DNA of 64,000 nt from Saprospiraceae bacterium (GTDB lineage Bacteria > Bacteroidota > Bacteroidia > Chitinophagales > Saprospiraceae), in contig JADKCC010000018.1 in NCBI GenBank assembly GCA_016714785.1, positions 62,001 through 126,000 on the forward strand, in the 5' to 3' direction. The translations under genes were made by a program, and so were the position numbers. The notes under the pieces are model-generated. The model saw only the letters and a program-made list of their open reading frames with translations, made no database searches and had not been told where the DNA came from. Position 1 is the stretch's first letter. Each line of letters opens with the position of its first letter. Positions 27,076 through 35,590 of the stretch are shown piece after piece.

Positions 27076-27588
27076 TTAACCTTCGTAAACTTTATTAAGA
27101 TTCACACCACGATTTTTTGCAACTTCATGCGCATTTCTCATTTTAGAAAGTGCATCAATAGTTGCTTTAACAACGTTATGTGGATTAGAAGAACCTTGAG
27201 ATTTTGCTAATACATTATGAACTCCAGCCATCTCAAGAACAGCTCTCATCGCACCACCAGCAATCACTCCAGTACCATCTGCGGCTGGCTTTACTAAAAC
27301 CTTTCCAGCACCATACTTTCCTTTTTGCTCATGAGGTACAGTTCCTTTATGTAATGAAACCTTAATCATGTTTTTCTTAGCATCTTGAACAGCTTTCTGA
27401 ATAGACTCAGAAACATCCAATGCCTTACCAAGTCCGTGACCTACTGAACCGTTGCCATCACCGACAACTACTAGAGCTGAAAAACTAAAAGTCCTACCAC
27501 CTTTAGTAACCTTAGCTACTCTAGCAAGATTAACAAGTTTTTCCTTAATTTCAGATTCACCCTGACTAACTTTAACTGGTGTTGACAT
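27076..27588 (-). CDS. rpsE: 30S ribosomal protein S5
   Basis: Fidelity and mRNA-helicase protein of the 30S entry tunnel. 170 residues. The N-terminal double-stranded RNA-binding fold has VTKGGRTFSFSALVVVGDGN, and the S5 C-terminal domain has ARAVLEMAGVHNVLAKSQGS-like sequence with NVVKATIDAL. No unusual feature. Confidence 0.98.
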   Translation of the reverse strand: MSTPVKVSQGESEIKEKLVNLARVAKVTKGGRTFSFSALVVVGDGNGSVGHGLGKALDVSESIQKAVQDAKKNMIKVSLHKGTVPHEQKGKYGAGKVLVKPAADGTGVIAGGAMRAVLEMAGVHNVLAKSQGSSNPHNVVKATIDALSKMRNAHEVAKNRGVNLNKVYEG

Positions 27589-27600
27589 GTTATTATTATT

Positions 27601-27945
27601 TTAAAAAATTAAGCCACCTTCCCTAGCACCATCAGCTAAAGACTTTACTCTACCATGATAAAGATAACCACCTCTATCAAACACAACATTATTTATTCCA
27701 GCCGCTTTAGCTTTAGAAGCTATAACTTTTCCAACTTCAGCAGCAATTGCCACTTTGTTTGCTGTCAAATTAATACCCTTAGATGATGCACTCCCAAGAG
27801 TTACGCCATTAATATCATCAATTAATTGACAATAAATCTCTTTATTACTACGAAACACAGACAACCTAGGTTTTGAGCTTGAGCCACTCACTTTTTTACG
27901 TATTCTGTATCTTACTCTAGTACGATTGTATAACTTACTATCCAT
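27601..27945 (-). CDS. rplR: 50S ribosomal protein L18
   Basis: 5S rRNA-binding protein of the central protuberance. 114 residues, with RTRVRYRIRKKVSGSSSKPR at the N-terminus, and the diagnostic end FDRGGYLYHGRVKSLADGAR. Works with L5 (rplE) in loading 5S rRNA. Confidence 0.98.
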   Translation of the reverse strand: MDSKLYNRTRVRYRIRKKVSGSSSKPRLSVFRSNKEIYCQLIDDINGVTLGSASSKGINLTANKVAIAAEVGKVIASKAKAAGINNVVFDRGGYLYHGRVKSLADGAREGGLIF

Positions 27946-27969
27946 CTTATTAAGCTTAGGATTTATTTA

Positions 27970-28527
27970 TTATTTTTTACCTGATGTTTTACCAGCTTTT
28001 CTTCTTATGATCTCACCAACAAATTTAATACCTTTACCCTTATAAGGCTCTGGCTTTCTATAAGTTCTAATTTTAGCACATATTTGACCTAACAATTGCT
28101 TATCAAAACTTTCCAAAATAATAGTTGGGGCCTCCCCTTTATCCATTTTAGTAGTTAGCTTTACTTCTGCAGGAATCATGAAATAAATTGGATGTGAATA
28201 CCCTATTATTAATTCAAGTAGATTGTCAGTATTACTAACCCTATACCCTACACCTATAAGTTCCATCCTCTTAACAAATCCTTCAGAAACACCATTTACC
28301 ATGTTATTAATCAAAGACCTAGAAAGACCGTGTGCTTCTCTGTGTCTCTTTTGATCAGTAGGTCTCTCTACTGTCAACACACTATCTTCCATTTTTATTG
28401 TTAAATCAGAATTTATCTGCTCAGTTAGTGTACCCTTTGAACCTTTAACAGTAACGAGATTACCTTTAGAAATATCAACCGATACACCACTTGGAATACT
28501 AATTACAGCTTTGCCTATTCGTGACAT
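27970..28527 (-). CDS. rplF: 50S ribosomal protein L6
   Basis: Located near the factor-binding site. 185 residues; two similar domains. MSRIGKAVISIPSGVSVDI starts it and the C-terminal KIRTYRKPEPYKGKGIKF is diagnostic. Intact frame, unlike its upstream neighbour rpsH. Confidence 0.98.
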   Translation of the reverse strand: MSRIGKAVISIPSGVSVDISKGNLVTVKGSKGTLTEQINSDLTIKMEDSVLTVERPTDQKRHREAHGLSRSLINNMVNGVSEGFVKRMELIGVGYRVSNTDNLLELIIGYSHPIYFMIPAEVKLTTKMDKGEAPTIILESFDKQLLGQICAKIRTYRKPEPYKGKGIKFVGEIIRRKAGKTSGKK

Positions 28528-28547
28528 GACTATAAATTTTTAATTAA

Positions 28548-28950
28548 TTAATAAACGTAACAAATCAATTCACCGCCAATATTCTCTTTTCTAGCCTTTT
28601 TATCAGTCATAAGCCCTCTAGATGTTGAGATTATAGCAATTCCTAATCCATTAATAATTTTGGTAATTCCTGTGCGCCGGAATATTGTCTTAAACCAGAA
28701 GTAGATATTCTACCAAGTTCCCTAATTACAGGTTTTTTGACATTGGATCATATTTCAAAGCTATACTAATGATACCCTGCTTACCAGCAGCATCATCAAA
28801 TTTATACTTTAAAATATATCCATATTCATACAATATCTCAGTTATTGCCTTCTTCATATTAGATGAAGGAATTTCAACCACTTTATGACCTGCCATTTGG
28901 GCATTCCTAATTCTGGTCAAATAATCTGCTATCGGATCTGTTACTATCAT
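28548..28950 (-). CDS. rpsH: 30S ribosomal protein S8, reading frame broken by two single-base deletions
   Basis: S8 is an essential 16S binder and the usual translational repressor of the spc operon. The open frame covers only 74 residues (28726-28950, MIVTDPIADYLTRIRNAQ to KYDPMSK). Downstream the S8 sequence continues in other frames: PVIRELGRISTSGLRQYSG, then INGLGIAIISTSRG and GGELICYVY with a stop at 28548. Adding one A in the run of six A near 28733 and one A in the AAAA near 28666 restores about 134 residues, the normal length. Both events are homopolymer contractions in an essential single-copy gene, so consensus error is the likely cause rather than a pseudogene. Confidence 0.9.
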
Positions 28951-28980
28951 TTTAAAAAATACTAATCAATTAAATAAATA

Positions 28981-29250
28981 TTACCAACTGGCTTTGGTTA
29001 TTCCTGGTATTAAACCTTCATTAGCCATTTTCCTGAAAGTCACACGATTGATTCCAAACCTTCTCATATAACCCTTTGGACGTCCAGTCAATTTGCATCT
29101 ATTATGCAACCTTACTTTAGATGAATTTTTTGGAAGCTTATCTAATGCTTCATAATCACCAGCATCCTTAAGTTTTTTACGAAGATCTGCATATTTTGCA
29201 ACCAATCTTTCTCTTTTTGCTTCTCTTGCTATTACGGATTTTCTAGCCAT
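28981..29250 (-). CDS. rpsN: 30S ribosomal protein S14 (zinc-free long form)
   Basis: Head protein of the 30S subunit. 89 residues. The C-terminal part RCKLTGRPKGYMRRFGINR and GLIPGITKASW is diagnostic. The CxxC zinc knuckles of the short form are missing, so this is the C-minus paralogue type. Confidence 0.98.
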   Translation of the reverse strand: MARKSVIAREAKRERLVAKYADLRKKLKDAGDYEALDKLPKNSSKVRLHNRCKLTGRPKGYMRRFGINRVTFRKMANEGLIPGITKASW

Positions 29251-29256
29251 TAGATA

Positions 29257-29813
29257 TTAATTCTTTTGATTTTTAAATGGTAATCCTAATTCCTTTAGTA
29301 AAGCAATAGCCTCAACATCTGTCTTTGCAGATGTAACAAAGGTAATATCCATACCAGTAATTTTACTAACTTTATCAATATCGATCTCAGGAAAAATAAT
29401 CTGTTCTTTTATACCTAACGAATAATTTCCCTTCCATCAAAACTTTTGTCATTAATACCTTTGAAGTCTCTAACTCTTGGCAAAGCGACCGTTACTAGTC
29501 TATCTAAAAACTCATACATCTGTCTATCTCTTAAGGTAACTCTTGCCCCAATCGGCATAAATTCCCTAAGCTTAAAATTTGAAATAGACTTTGATGCAAT
29601 TGTCGTAACAGCTTTCTGACCAGTAATAGTAGTCATCTCATTTACAGCATTATCCACCAACTTTTTATCCTGAGTTGCATTTCCAACACCTTGATTTACA
29701 CTAATTTTTAGTAATCTTGGTACTTGCATCACAGTCTTATAACCAAATTGCTCATTTAGTTTTGGAACTATTTCTTCGCGGTATCTTGTTTTAAGTCTAG
29801 GTACGTAACTCAT
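29257..29813 (-). CDS. rplE: 50S ribosomal protein L5, one single-base deletion
   Basis: 5S rRNA-binding protein contacting P-site tRNA. The open frame ends at 29415 after 132 residues (MSYVPRLKTRYREEIVPKL to DKSFDGREIIR). One missing G in the GGG near 29431 hides the normal C-terminus: GNYSLGIKEQIIFPEIDIDK, then ITGMDITFVTSAKTD and LPFKNQKN, stop at 29257. Reconstructed length 185 residues fits the family. The start ATG overlaps the rplX stop (TAATG), indicating translational coupling. Confidence 0.9.
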
Positions 29814-30144
29814 TATTTAATAATTTCACCTGATTTTTTAGAATATCTTACTGATTTACCATCAACAATCTTTCTTCCTACTCTAGTAGGTAGACCTGTT
29901 TTGCATCAACAACCATAAGATTTGATATATGTATAGGAGACTCGATCTCATTTATTCCACCTGGGTTATCTTGCGTTGCTTTTGTATGCTTTTTTACAAG
30001 ATTGAGCCCATCAACTATTGCCCTGTTCTCCTTTGGAAAAACCAATTTTACTTCGCCAGACTCTCCTTTGTTAGATCCAGCTATTACCATTACTTTGTCA
30101 CCTTTTTTTATACTTAATTTAGGTGCGAAACGTTTTGTTGGCAT
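29813..30144 (-). CDS. rplX: 50S ribosomal protein L24, one single-base deletion
   Basis: One of the two assembly-initiator proteins of the 50S subunit. The KOW domain is visible as GDKVMVIAGSNKGESGEV (about 15-32). The open frame stops at 29878 after 88 residues with an unnatural VYLLE end. One missing A in GCAAAACAG near 29894 restores TGLPTRVGRKIVDGKSVRY and SKKSGEIIK with a stop at 29813, giving 110 residues as expected for Bacteroidota L24. Confidence 0.9.
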
Positions 30145-30159
30145 GATAAAAAATTTAAA

Positions 30160-30525
30160 TTAAAGCACTTCTGGTGCTAATGATACAATACGCATATAAT
30201 CACGATCTCTCAATTCCCTTGCAACAGGTCCAAAAATACGTGAACCTCTTGGCTCATCTGAAGCATTTAATAAGACTACAGCATTATCATCAAATCTAAT
30301 ATATGAACCATCCTTTCTTCTTATTTCCTTGGAAGTTCTAACAATAACCGCTTTAGTTACAGTACCCTTTTTAATACCTGTTGGCGTTGCAGATTTTACA
30401 GCAACAACTATTTTATCGCCAACTGAAGCATATCTTCTTCTAGTACCACCAAGTACTCGAATACATAATACTTCCTTTGCGCCACTATTATCTGCTACTT
30501 TTAACCTTGATTCTTGTTGGATCAT
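30160..30525 (-). CDS. rplN: 50S ribosomal protein L14
   Basis: Inter-subunit bridge B8 protein; also the docking site of RsfS. 121 residues. MIQQESRLKVADNSGAKEVL and the SDEPRGSRIFGPVARELRD block are highly conserved. First gene of the spc section, 19 bp after rpsQ. Confidence 0.98.
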   Translation of the reverse strand: MIQQESRLKVADNSGAKEVLCIRVLGGTRRRYASVGDKIVVAVKSATPTGIKKGTVTKAVIVRTSKEIRRKDGSYIRFDDNAVVLLNASDEPRGSRIFGPVARELRDRDYMRIVSLAPEVL

Positions 30526-30544
30526 AACTACTAAATTTATATAA

Positions 30545-30802
30545 TTATTTCGCTTTTTCTAAAACTTCTACTAATCTCCAACTCTTATTTTTACTAAGAG
30601 GTCTAGTTTCAGTTATTTTTACTGTATCACCTTCGTTACAAACGTTATTTTCATCATGTACAAGAAATTTTTTAGATTTCTTAACGAACTTTCCGTAAAT
30701 AGGGTGTTTCAATTTTCTTTCAATCAAAACAGTAATTGATTTATCCATTTTATTGCTGGATACTACCCCTATTCTTATCTTATTTAATAAACTGTCAGTC
30801 AT
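30545..30802 (-). CDS. rpsQ: 30S ribosomal protein S17
   Basis: OB-fold primary 16S binder. 85 residues. RIGVVSSNKMDKSITVLIER and HDENNVCNEGDTVKITETRP are diagnostic. Last gene of the S10 section. Confidence 0.97.
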   Translation of the reverse strand: MTDSLLNKIRIGVVSSNKMDKSITVLIERKLKHPIYGKFVKKSKKFLVHDENNVCNEGDTVKITETRPLSKNKSWRLVEVLEKAK

Positions 30803-30824
30803 TGGAATATAACTTTTATGGTGA

Positions 30825-31079
30825 TTACTTTCTTCTCAATCTAATTTTAGAACGTCCAGCTAATTCCACTGGAGTCATAACTTTAATTTCTCTTGCTCTT
30901 AACTCAGTATTTAAACGAGCTATATCTCTTTTAAGATCCTTCATTGCCTTAGTATCCTGAAGCCCTTTTGAGCCATGATCAAACCTCATCCTATTAAGGT
31001 CAGCTTCTGCTTGATTCAATTCTTGAAGAATCGAATCTGCCGTCATATTTTGAAGTTCTAAAAATTTCTTTGATGCCAT
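30825..31079 (-). CDS. rpmC: 50S ribosomal protein L29
   Basis: Exit-tunnel-side protein that helps dock trigger factor and SRP. 84 residues, longer than the usual 60-70 because of a basic C-terminal tail (ELAGRSKIRLRRK). The alpha-helical hairpin core LNQAEADLNRMRFDHGSKGL and DIARLNTELRARE is visible. Confidence 0.95.
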   Translation of the reverse strand: MASKKFLELQNMTADSILQELNQAEADLNRMRFDHGSKGLQDTKAMKDLKRDIARLNTELRAREIKVMTPVELAGRSKIRLRRK

Positions 31080-31096
31080 ATCAGCTATATTTAATA

Positions 31097-31516
31097 TTAT
31101 TCGCTAAAATCTGTTCTAATTACAGTCTTTGTAAGCACAGGCAACTTTTGAGCTGCTAACCTAAGTGCTTCAACTGCAATTGCAGATGGCACACCATCTA
31201 TTTCAAACATTATTTTACCTGGTTTTACAACTGCTACCCAATGATCTAAAGCACCTTTACCTTTACCCATACGCACTTCCTGAGGCTTCTTAGTAATAGG
31301 CTTATCTGGAAATATTCTAATCCAGACTTTACCTTCTCTTTTCATATACCTTGTCATAGCAATCCTAGCAGACTCCAATTGTCTGTTAGTGATTCTACCT
31401 ATTTCCAAAGACTTAAGTGCAAACGAACCGAATGAAATAGTACCGCCTTTAAATGCAATACCTTTAGTTTTCATTTTATGCTGCTTTCTGTACTTCGTTC
31501 TTTTTGGTTGTAACAT
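31097..31516 (-). CDS. rplP: 50S ribosomal protein L16
   Basis: Late-assembly protein near the A site. 139 residues. MLQPKRTKYRKQHKMKTKG, GRITNRQLESARIAMTRYMK and RMGKGKGALDHWVAVVKPGK match closely. A promoter-like -7 box lies in the 73-bp gap before it. Confidence 0.98.
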   Translation of the reverse strand: MLQPKRTKYRKQHKMKTKGIAFKGGTISFGSFALKSLEIGRITNRQLESARIAMTRYMKREGKVWIRIFPDKPITKKPQEVRMGKGKGALDHWVAVVKPGKIMFEIDGVPSAIAVEALRLAAQKLPVLTKTVIRTDFSE

Positions 31517-31560
31517 ATCTTGTTGTCATTTAATAAATTACCTTTTTAACAAAAGAGCCA

Positions 31561-31568
31561 CAAAGGTA
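31561..31568 (-). promoter_or_regulatory. Promoter-like -7 element between rpsC and rplP
   Basis: Minus strand TACCTTTG inside the unusually wide (73 bp) rpsC-rplP gap, 45 bp before the rplP start. No convincing -33 TTG. Could be an internal promoter of the S10 operon. Confidence 0.35.
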
Positions 31569-31589
31569 ATATAAATTTATTAATAATGA

Positions 31590-32393
31590 TTATCTTTTTT
31601 TATTTGCTCCTCCTTCTCTCCTATCATTTCCTCTCCTATCATTTCCACCTCTTCTATCATTTCCACCTCGATCATTTCTATCACCACTTCTTCTCTCTCT
31701 ATTATCTGAATAATTATTGCCTTCAGTATTTGATTTTCCAGCTGTAGCATTTGGAGAAAGATCTCTCTTCTCAAGTACTTCACCTTTACAAATCCACGTC
31801 TTAATGCCTATCTTACCATATACAGTTAAAGCTTCTTTAATAGAATAATCGATATCAGCTCTAAAAGTGTGCAAAGGTGTTCGACCATCTTTAAATTCCT
31901 CACTTCTAGCCATTTCAGCACCATTCAATCTACCACTCACTCTCACTTTAATCCCTTCAGCACCCGCTCTCATAGCAGACTGAATAGCCATTTTAATAGC
32001 TCTTTTATAATTAATTCTAGATTCGATTTGCTTAGCTATGGTTTCACCAACTATAGCAGAATCAATCTCAGGCTTTCTGATTTCTATTATATTAATCTGA
32101 ACATCTTTGCCAGTTAATTTTTTCAATTCTTCCTTCACACGATCAACTTCTTGACCACCTTTACCAATAATAATTCCTGGTCTGCTTGTGTGAATAGTCA
32201 CGGTAACTCTCTTAAGAGTTCTTTCAATTACTATTTTTGAAATACCCCCTTTTTGAATTCTAGCATTTAAATAAACTCTAATTTGCTCGTCTTCTACTAC
32301 CTTCTGACCAAACTCTTTTCCCCCAAACCAACTAGAATCCCATCCTCTGATGATACCTAGTCTGTTACCGATTGGATTTGTCTTTTGACCCAT
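31590..32393 (-). CDS. rpsC: 30S ribosomal protein S3 with Arg/Gly/Asp/Asn-rich tail
   Basis: mRNA entry-site protein. The type-2 KH domain carries SRPGIIIGKGGQEVDRVKEE (about 73-92), and the C-terminal S3 domain runs to about residue 210. The remaining about 50 residues form a low-complexity tail of NDRGG/NDRRGG repeats ending GGANKKR. The tail resembles RGG-type RNA-binding tails. Total 267 residues versus about 230 normally. A second frame over the same DNA (31580-31783) is only a shadow of this repetitive tail. Confidence 0.97.
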   Translation of the reverse strand: MGQKTNPIGNRLGIIRGWDSSWFGGKEFGQKVVEDEQIRVYLNARIQKGGISKIVIERTLKRVTVTIHTSRPGIIIGKGGQEVDRVKEELKKLTGKDVQINIIEIRKPEIDSAIVGETIAKQIESRINYKRAIKMAIQSAMRAGAEGIKVRVSGRLNGAEMARSEEFKDGRTPLHTFRADIDYSIKEALTVYGKIGIKTWICKGEVLEKRDLSPNATAGKSNTEGNNYSDNRERRSGDRNDRGGNDRRGGNDRRGNDRREGGANKKR

Positions 32394-32416
32394 GAAATTG
32401 ACTTTTTAAAAATTAT

Positions 32417-32773
32417 TTATTCTTCAATTTTAACTTTATTCTCAACCACAATTGTAACGTGGTTCATACGTTTTCTTATTCTGTTAGCCCTTCCATGAGG
32501 GGCAGGTCTAAAACGTTTTAAAACAGGTCCTCCGTCAACAAATGCTGTCTTCACAAACAATTTATAATCCTCAGGACTTGATTCATCAGCTTTATTTGCC
32601 CAGTTTGAAACAGCCGATAAAACAAGCTTTTCTAACCAAACTGCCGCTTCTTTATTAGTAAACTTTAATAAATTTAAAGCATCATCCACTGATTTACCCC
32701 TAATATTGTCAACAACCAGTCTCATTTTACGAGCTGACATCGGACAATTTTTTAATTTCGCAAGTGCCTCCAT
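32417..32773 (-). CDS. rplV: 50S ribosomal protein L22
   Basis: Lines the nascent peptide tunnel; its beta-hairpin is the site of macrolide-resistance mutations. 118 residues: LKNCPMSARKMRLVVDNIRG at the start, RFRPAPHGRANRIRKRMNHV near the end (hairpin region). Confidence 0.97.
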   Translation of the reverse strand: MEALAKLKNCPMSARKMRLVVDNIRGKSVDDALNLLKFTNKEAAVWLEKLVLSAVSNWANKADESSPEDYKLFVKTAFVDGGPVLKRFRPAPHGRANRIRKRMNHVTIVVENKVKIEE

Positions 32774-32809
32774 TATATATATTTTTATGCGATTGCTAAC
32801 TTAATAATA

Positions 32810-33073
32810 TTACTTTTTACCACCATGACCTTTGAAAGTCCTTGTTGGTGAAAATTCACCAAGTTTGTGACCAACCATGTTCTCTGTCACGAATACTGGA
32901 ATAAAAGTCTTGCCATTATGAACAGCAATTGTTTGCCCTATCATATCAGGAATTATCATAGACGCACGTGACCACGTCTTAATTACTGATTTTTTATTAG
33001 ATTCATTTGCCTTCACCACTTTTTCAAGCAATTTAAAATGAATATAAGGACCTTTTTTTATTGATCTAGCCAT
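32810..33073 (-). CDS. rpsS: 30S ribosomal protein S19
   Basis: Head protein binding S13 and 16S h42. 87 residues. SIKKGPYIHFKLLEKVVKAN and VGHKLGEFSPTRTFKGHGGK are characteristic. Lies 9 bp after rplB. Confidence 0.98.
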   Translation of the reverse strand: MARSIKKGPYIHFKLLEKVVKANESNKKSVIKTWSRASMIIPDMIGQTIAVHNGKTFIPVFVTENMVGHKLGEFSPTRTFKGHGGKK

Positions 33074-33082
33074 CTGATGATC

Positions 33083-33907
33083 TTATTTCTTACGTTTAGA
33101 TATAATTAATTTTGATGAAGCCTTATTAACACTTCTAGTTTTCTGACCTTTTGCCATAATACCAGTCCTTGATCTAGGATGACCACCAGAAGCCCTACCT
33201 TCACCACCACCCATTGGGTGATCCACAGGATTCATCGCAACACCTCTTACTCTTGATCTTTTACCTAACCATCTTGACTTACCAGCTTTACCAAGAACTT
33301 CTTGACCATGATCTGGATTAGAAGCCCTACCAATAACAGCTTTACATGTTAATAAAACTCTTCGAACTTCACCTGATGGGAACTTAACAATCGCATATTT
33401 ACCGGCTTTACCCATCATGGTAGCATAAGTACCAGCGCTTCTTGCAAGAGCAGCTCCCTTCCCAGGTGCCATTTCTATAGAATGAATATCAGTACCTAAG
33501 GGAATAGCTGCAAAATACATAGCATGCCCAACTTCTGGTAAGGCTTTATCACCAGATAATATAACATCTCCAACTTTTATTTTATCTGGAGCAATAATAT
33601 ATCTTTTTTCACCATCAGCATAAACAACAAGAGCGATAAAAGATGTTCTATTTGGATCATACTCAATAGTCGATATTTTACCAGGAATATTTTCTTTATC
33701 CCTTTTAAAGTCAATTATACGATATTTTCTTTTTGCCCCACCACCAATTTGACGCATTGTCATCTTACCATCATGATTCCTACCACCAGACTTATGTATC
33801 CCAGTTGTAAGACTCTTTTCTGGCCTGTCTGTTGTCAATTCCGCGAAATCGACAGAAACTTTCTGTCTTAGTCCCGGAGTGATTGGATTAAATTTCTTAA
33901 TTCCCAT
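33083..33907 (-). CDS. rplB: 50S ribosomal protein L2
   Basis: Essential for subunit association and peptidyl transfer. 274 residues. The conserved histidine lies in the motif VDHPMGGGEGRASGGHPRS near 229-247, and the N-terminal OB-like part contains KSGGRNHDGKMTMRQIGGGA. Confidence 0.98.
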   Translation of the reverse strand: MGIKKFNPITPGLRQKVSVDFAELTTDRPEKSLTTGIHKSGGRNHDGKMTMRQIGGGAKRKYRIIDFKRDKENIPGKISTIEYDPNRTSFIALVVYADGEKRYIIAPDKIKVGDVILSGDKALPEVGHAMYFAAIPLGTDIHSIEMAPGKGAALARSAGTYATMMGKAGKYAIVKFPSGEVRRVLLTCKAVIGRASNPDHGQEVLGKAGKSRWLGKRSRVRGVAMNPVDHPMGGGEGRASGGHPRSRTGIMAKGQKTRSVNKASSKLIISKRKK

Positions 33908-33935
33908 TGCTTTTTGCTATTAATTAGTTAAGCTA

Positions 33936-34238
33936 TTATTCTTCTGAACTACCATAAATATCCAACTCTTCTCCTTCTGCGAGAGTAACATAAGCTTTCT
34001 TATATGCACTTATACTCCCTCTTACCACTCCACTTCGTGTGTTTCGTGATTTAAGTTTCGCTGGAACAATAACTGTATTTACTGCAACAACATTTGTTGT
34101 AAACATACTTTCTACAGCCTTCTTGATTTCAAGTTTGTTGGCCTTTTTATCGACAACAAAAGTATATTGGTTTCCCTTACTTGTCAATTTCTCTGATTTC
34201 TCAGAAATTATCGGTTTTATTAAAATACTTCTTGACAT
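33936..34238 (-). CDS. rplW: 50S ribosomal protein L23
   Basis: Tunnel-exit protein, docking site of trigger factor and SRP. 100 residues. ILIKPIISEKSEKLTSKGN and FVVDKKANKLEIKKAVE match. Lies between rplD and rplB as expected. Confidence 0.97.
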   Translation of the reverse strand: MSRSILIKPIISEKSEKLTSKGNQYTFVVDKKANKLEIKKAVESMFTTNVVAVNTVIVPAKLKSRNTRSGVVRGSISAYKKAYVTLAEGEELDIYGSSEE

Positions 34239-34251
34239 CTTACGGTATTAT

Positions 34252-34881
34252 TTATTGTTGTTCGTAAGCAGCTGCTAGCTGTTTTACTGAATTTTCTGAA
34301 ATTATAACCACATCTGACTTTATTATTTCAAATGTGTTTGTATCTTTAACAGCTTGTATAACTACTTTAGGAAGATTTCTCCCTGAAAGATAAACATTTT
34401 CATTGTGGTCAGCTGTCAAAATTAATGATTTACCAGTTACTTGCAAACTTGATAAAATGTTTTTAAACTCTTTTGTGCTAGGCGTTGCAATATTGAAATC
34501 TTCAATAATTATCAACCCACCAGTTGCCAACTTATCAGAATATGCAGAATTTCTGGCTAACTCTTTGACTTTTTTATTCAATTTAAATGAATAATTGCGT
34601 GGTTTTGGACCAAAAGCTCTACCACCACCTCTAAAAACTGGTGATTTCATAGATCCTGCTCTTGCAGTTCCTGTACCTTTTTGCCTTTTTAATTTCTTAG
34701 TGGTCCTTGCTATCTCCCAACGCTCTTTAGCTTTGTGTGTGCCTTGTCTCTGTGCAGCATTATATTGCTTTACTGCTAAATAAACTGCATGTGGGTTAGG
34801 CTCAATACCGAATACATTTTCAGGTAATTCAATACTTCGACCTGTGCTTTTACCTTGAATATTTAATACATCGAGTTTCAT
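34252..34881 (-). CDS. rplD: 50S ribosomal protein L4
   Basis: Structural and tunnel protein; autoregulates the S10 operon in Gammaproteobacteria. 209 residues. The extended loop that reaches the tunnel is RQKGTGTARAGSMKSPVFRG (about 69-88), followed by GGRAFGPKPRNYSFKLNKK. Confidence 0.98.
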   Translation of the reverse strand: MKLDVLNIQGKSTGRSIELPENVFGIEPNPHAVYLAVKQYNAAQRQGTHKAKERWEIARTTKKLKRQKGTGTARAGSMKSPVFRGGGRAFGPKPRNYSFKLNKKVKELARNSAYSDKLATGGLIIIEDFNIATPSTKEFKNILSSLQVTGKSLILTADHNENVYLSGRNLPKVVIQAVKDTNTFEIIKSDVVIISENSVKQLAAAYEQQ

Positions 34882-34886
34882 ATTCC

Positions 34887-35507
34887 TTACTTTTCAATGA
34901 TTACAAAAGAACCTTTATGACCTGGCACCGAACCTTTGATAAGGATCAAATTTGCTTCTGGTAAAAGCTTCACGATTTTCAAATTTTTTGTTTTTACTCT
35001 TTCATTACCCATACGGCCGGCCATTCTTAAACCTTTGAATACTCTAGAAGGCCAAGCTGATGCTCCTACAGACCCTGGTGCTCTCAATCTATTATGTTGT
35101 CCATGTGTAGATTGACCAACCCCTGCGAAATTGTGTCTCTTTACAACACCTTGGAAACCTTTTCCCTTGGATGTTCCGATAGCACTCACTTTTTCACCTT
35201 CTGTAAATATATCAGTTAAAACAACTTCTTCTCCTAATTTTTTGTCTAGAGGATAATTTCTAAACTCAACCGACTTTTGTTTTGGAGTAGTACCTGCCTT
35301 TGCAAAGTGTCCTTGAAGTGCTTTAGATGTATTTTTAACTTTCGCTTCACCATACGCCAACTGGATGGAATCATATCCATCTGTTTCAATAGTCTTTACC
35401 TGAGTAACGACATTTGGTTGAGCTTCGATAACAGTGCAAGATATGTTCTTACCACTGGCATCGAAAATACTGGTCATACCAATCTTCTTTCCGATTAATC
35501 CGTTCAT
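34887..35507 (-). CDS. rplC: 50S ribosomal protein L3
   Basis: Assembly-initiator protein near the peptidyl transferase centre. 206 residues: MNGLIGKKIGMTSIFDASGK at the start; SKGKGFQGVVKRHNFAGVGQ and GSVGASAWPSRVFKGLRMAG in the loop that reaches the A site. 5 bp before rplD. Confidence 0.98.
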   Translation of the reverse strand: MNGLIGKKIGMTSIFDASGKNISCTVIEAQPNVVTQVKTIETDGYDSIQLAYGEAKVKNTSKALQGHFAKAGTTPKQKSVEFRNYPLDKKLGEEVVLTDIFTEGEKVSAIGTSKGKGFQGVVKRHNFAGVGQSTHGQHNRLRAPGSVGASAWPSRVFKGLRMAGRMGNERVKTKNLKIVKLLPEANLILIKGSVPGHKGSFVIIEK

Positions 35508-35590
35508 GATTAAATTTTTAAACTAAAATCTAGGAAACTACCTACGATTTTATTACTCCAGAATCTAAAAATAAAATAAAAATCCAGCGC

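Noticed and set aside
28548..28950. Programmed ribosomal frameshifting in rpsH
   Set aside because: Two separate shifts at ordinary homopolymers, with similar lesions in neighbouring genes, fit base-calling errors better; no slippery heptamer with a following pseudoknot seen.
31580..31783. Arg/Glu-rich frame over the 3' end of rpsC
   Set aside because: Shadow frame of the repetitive S3 tail.
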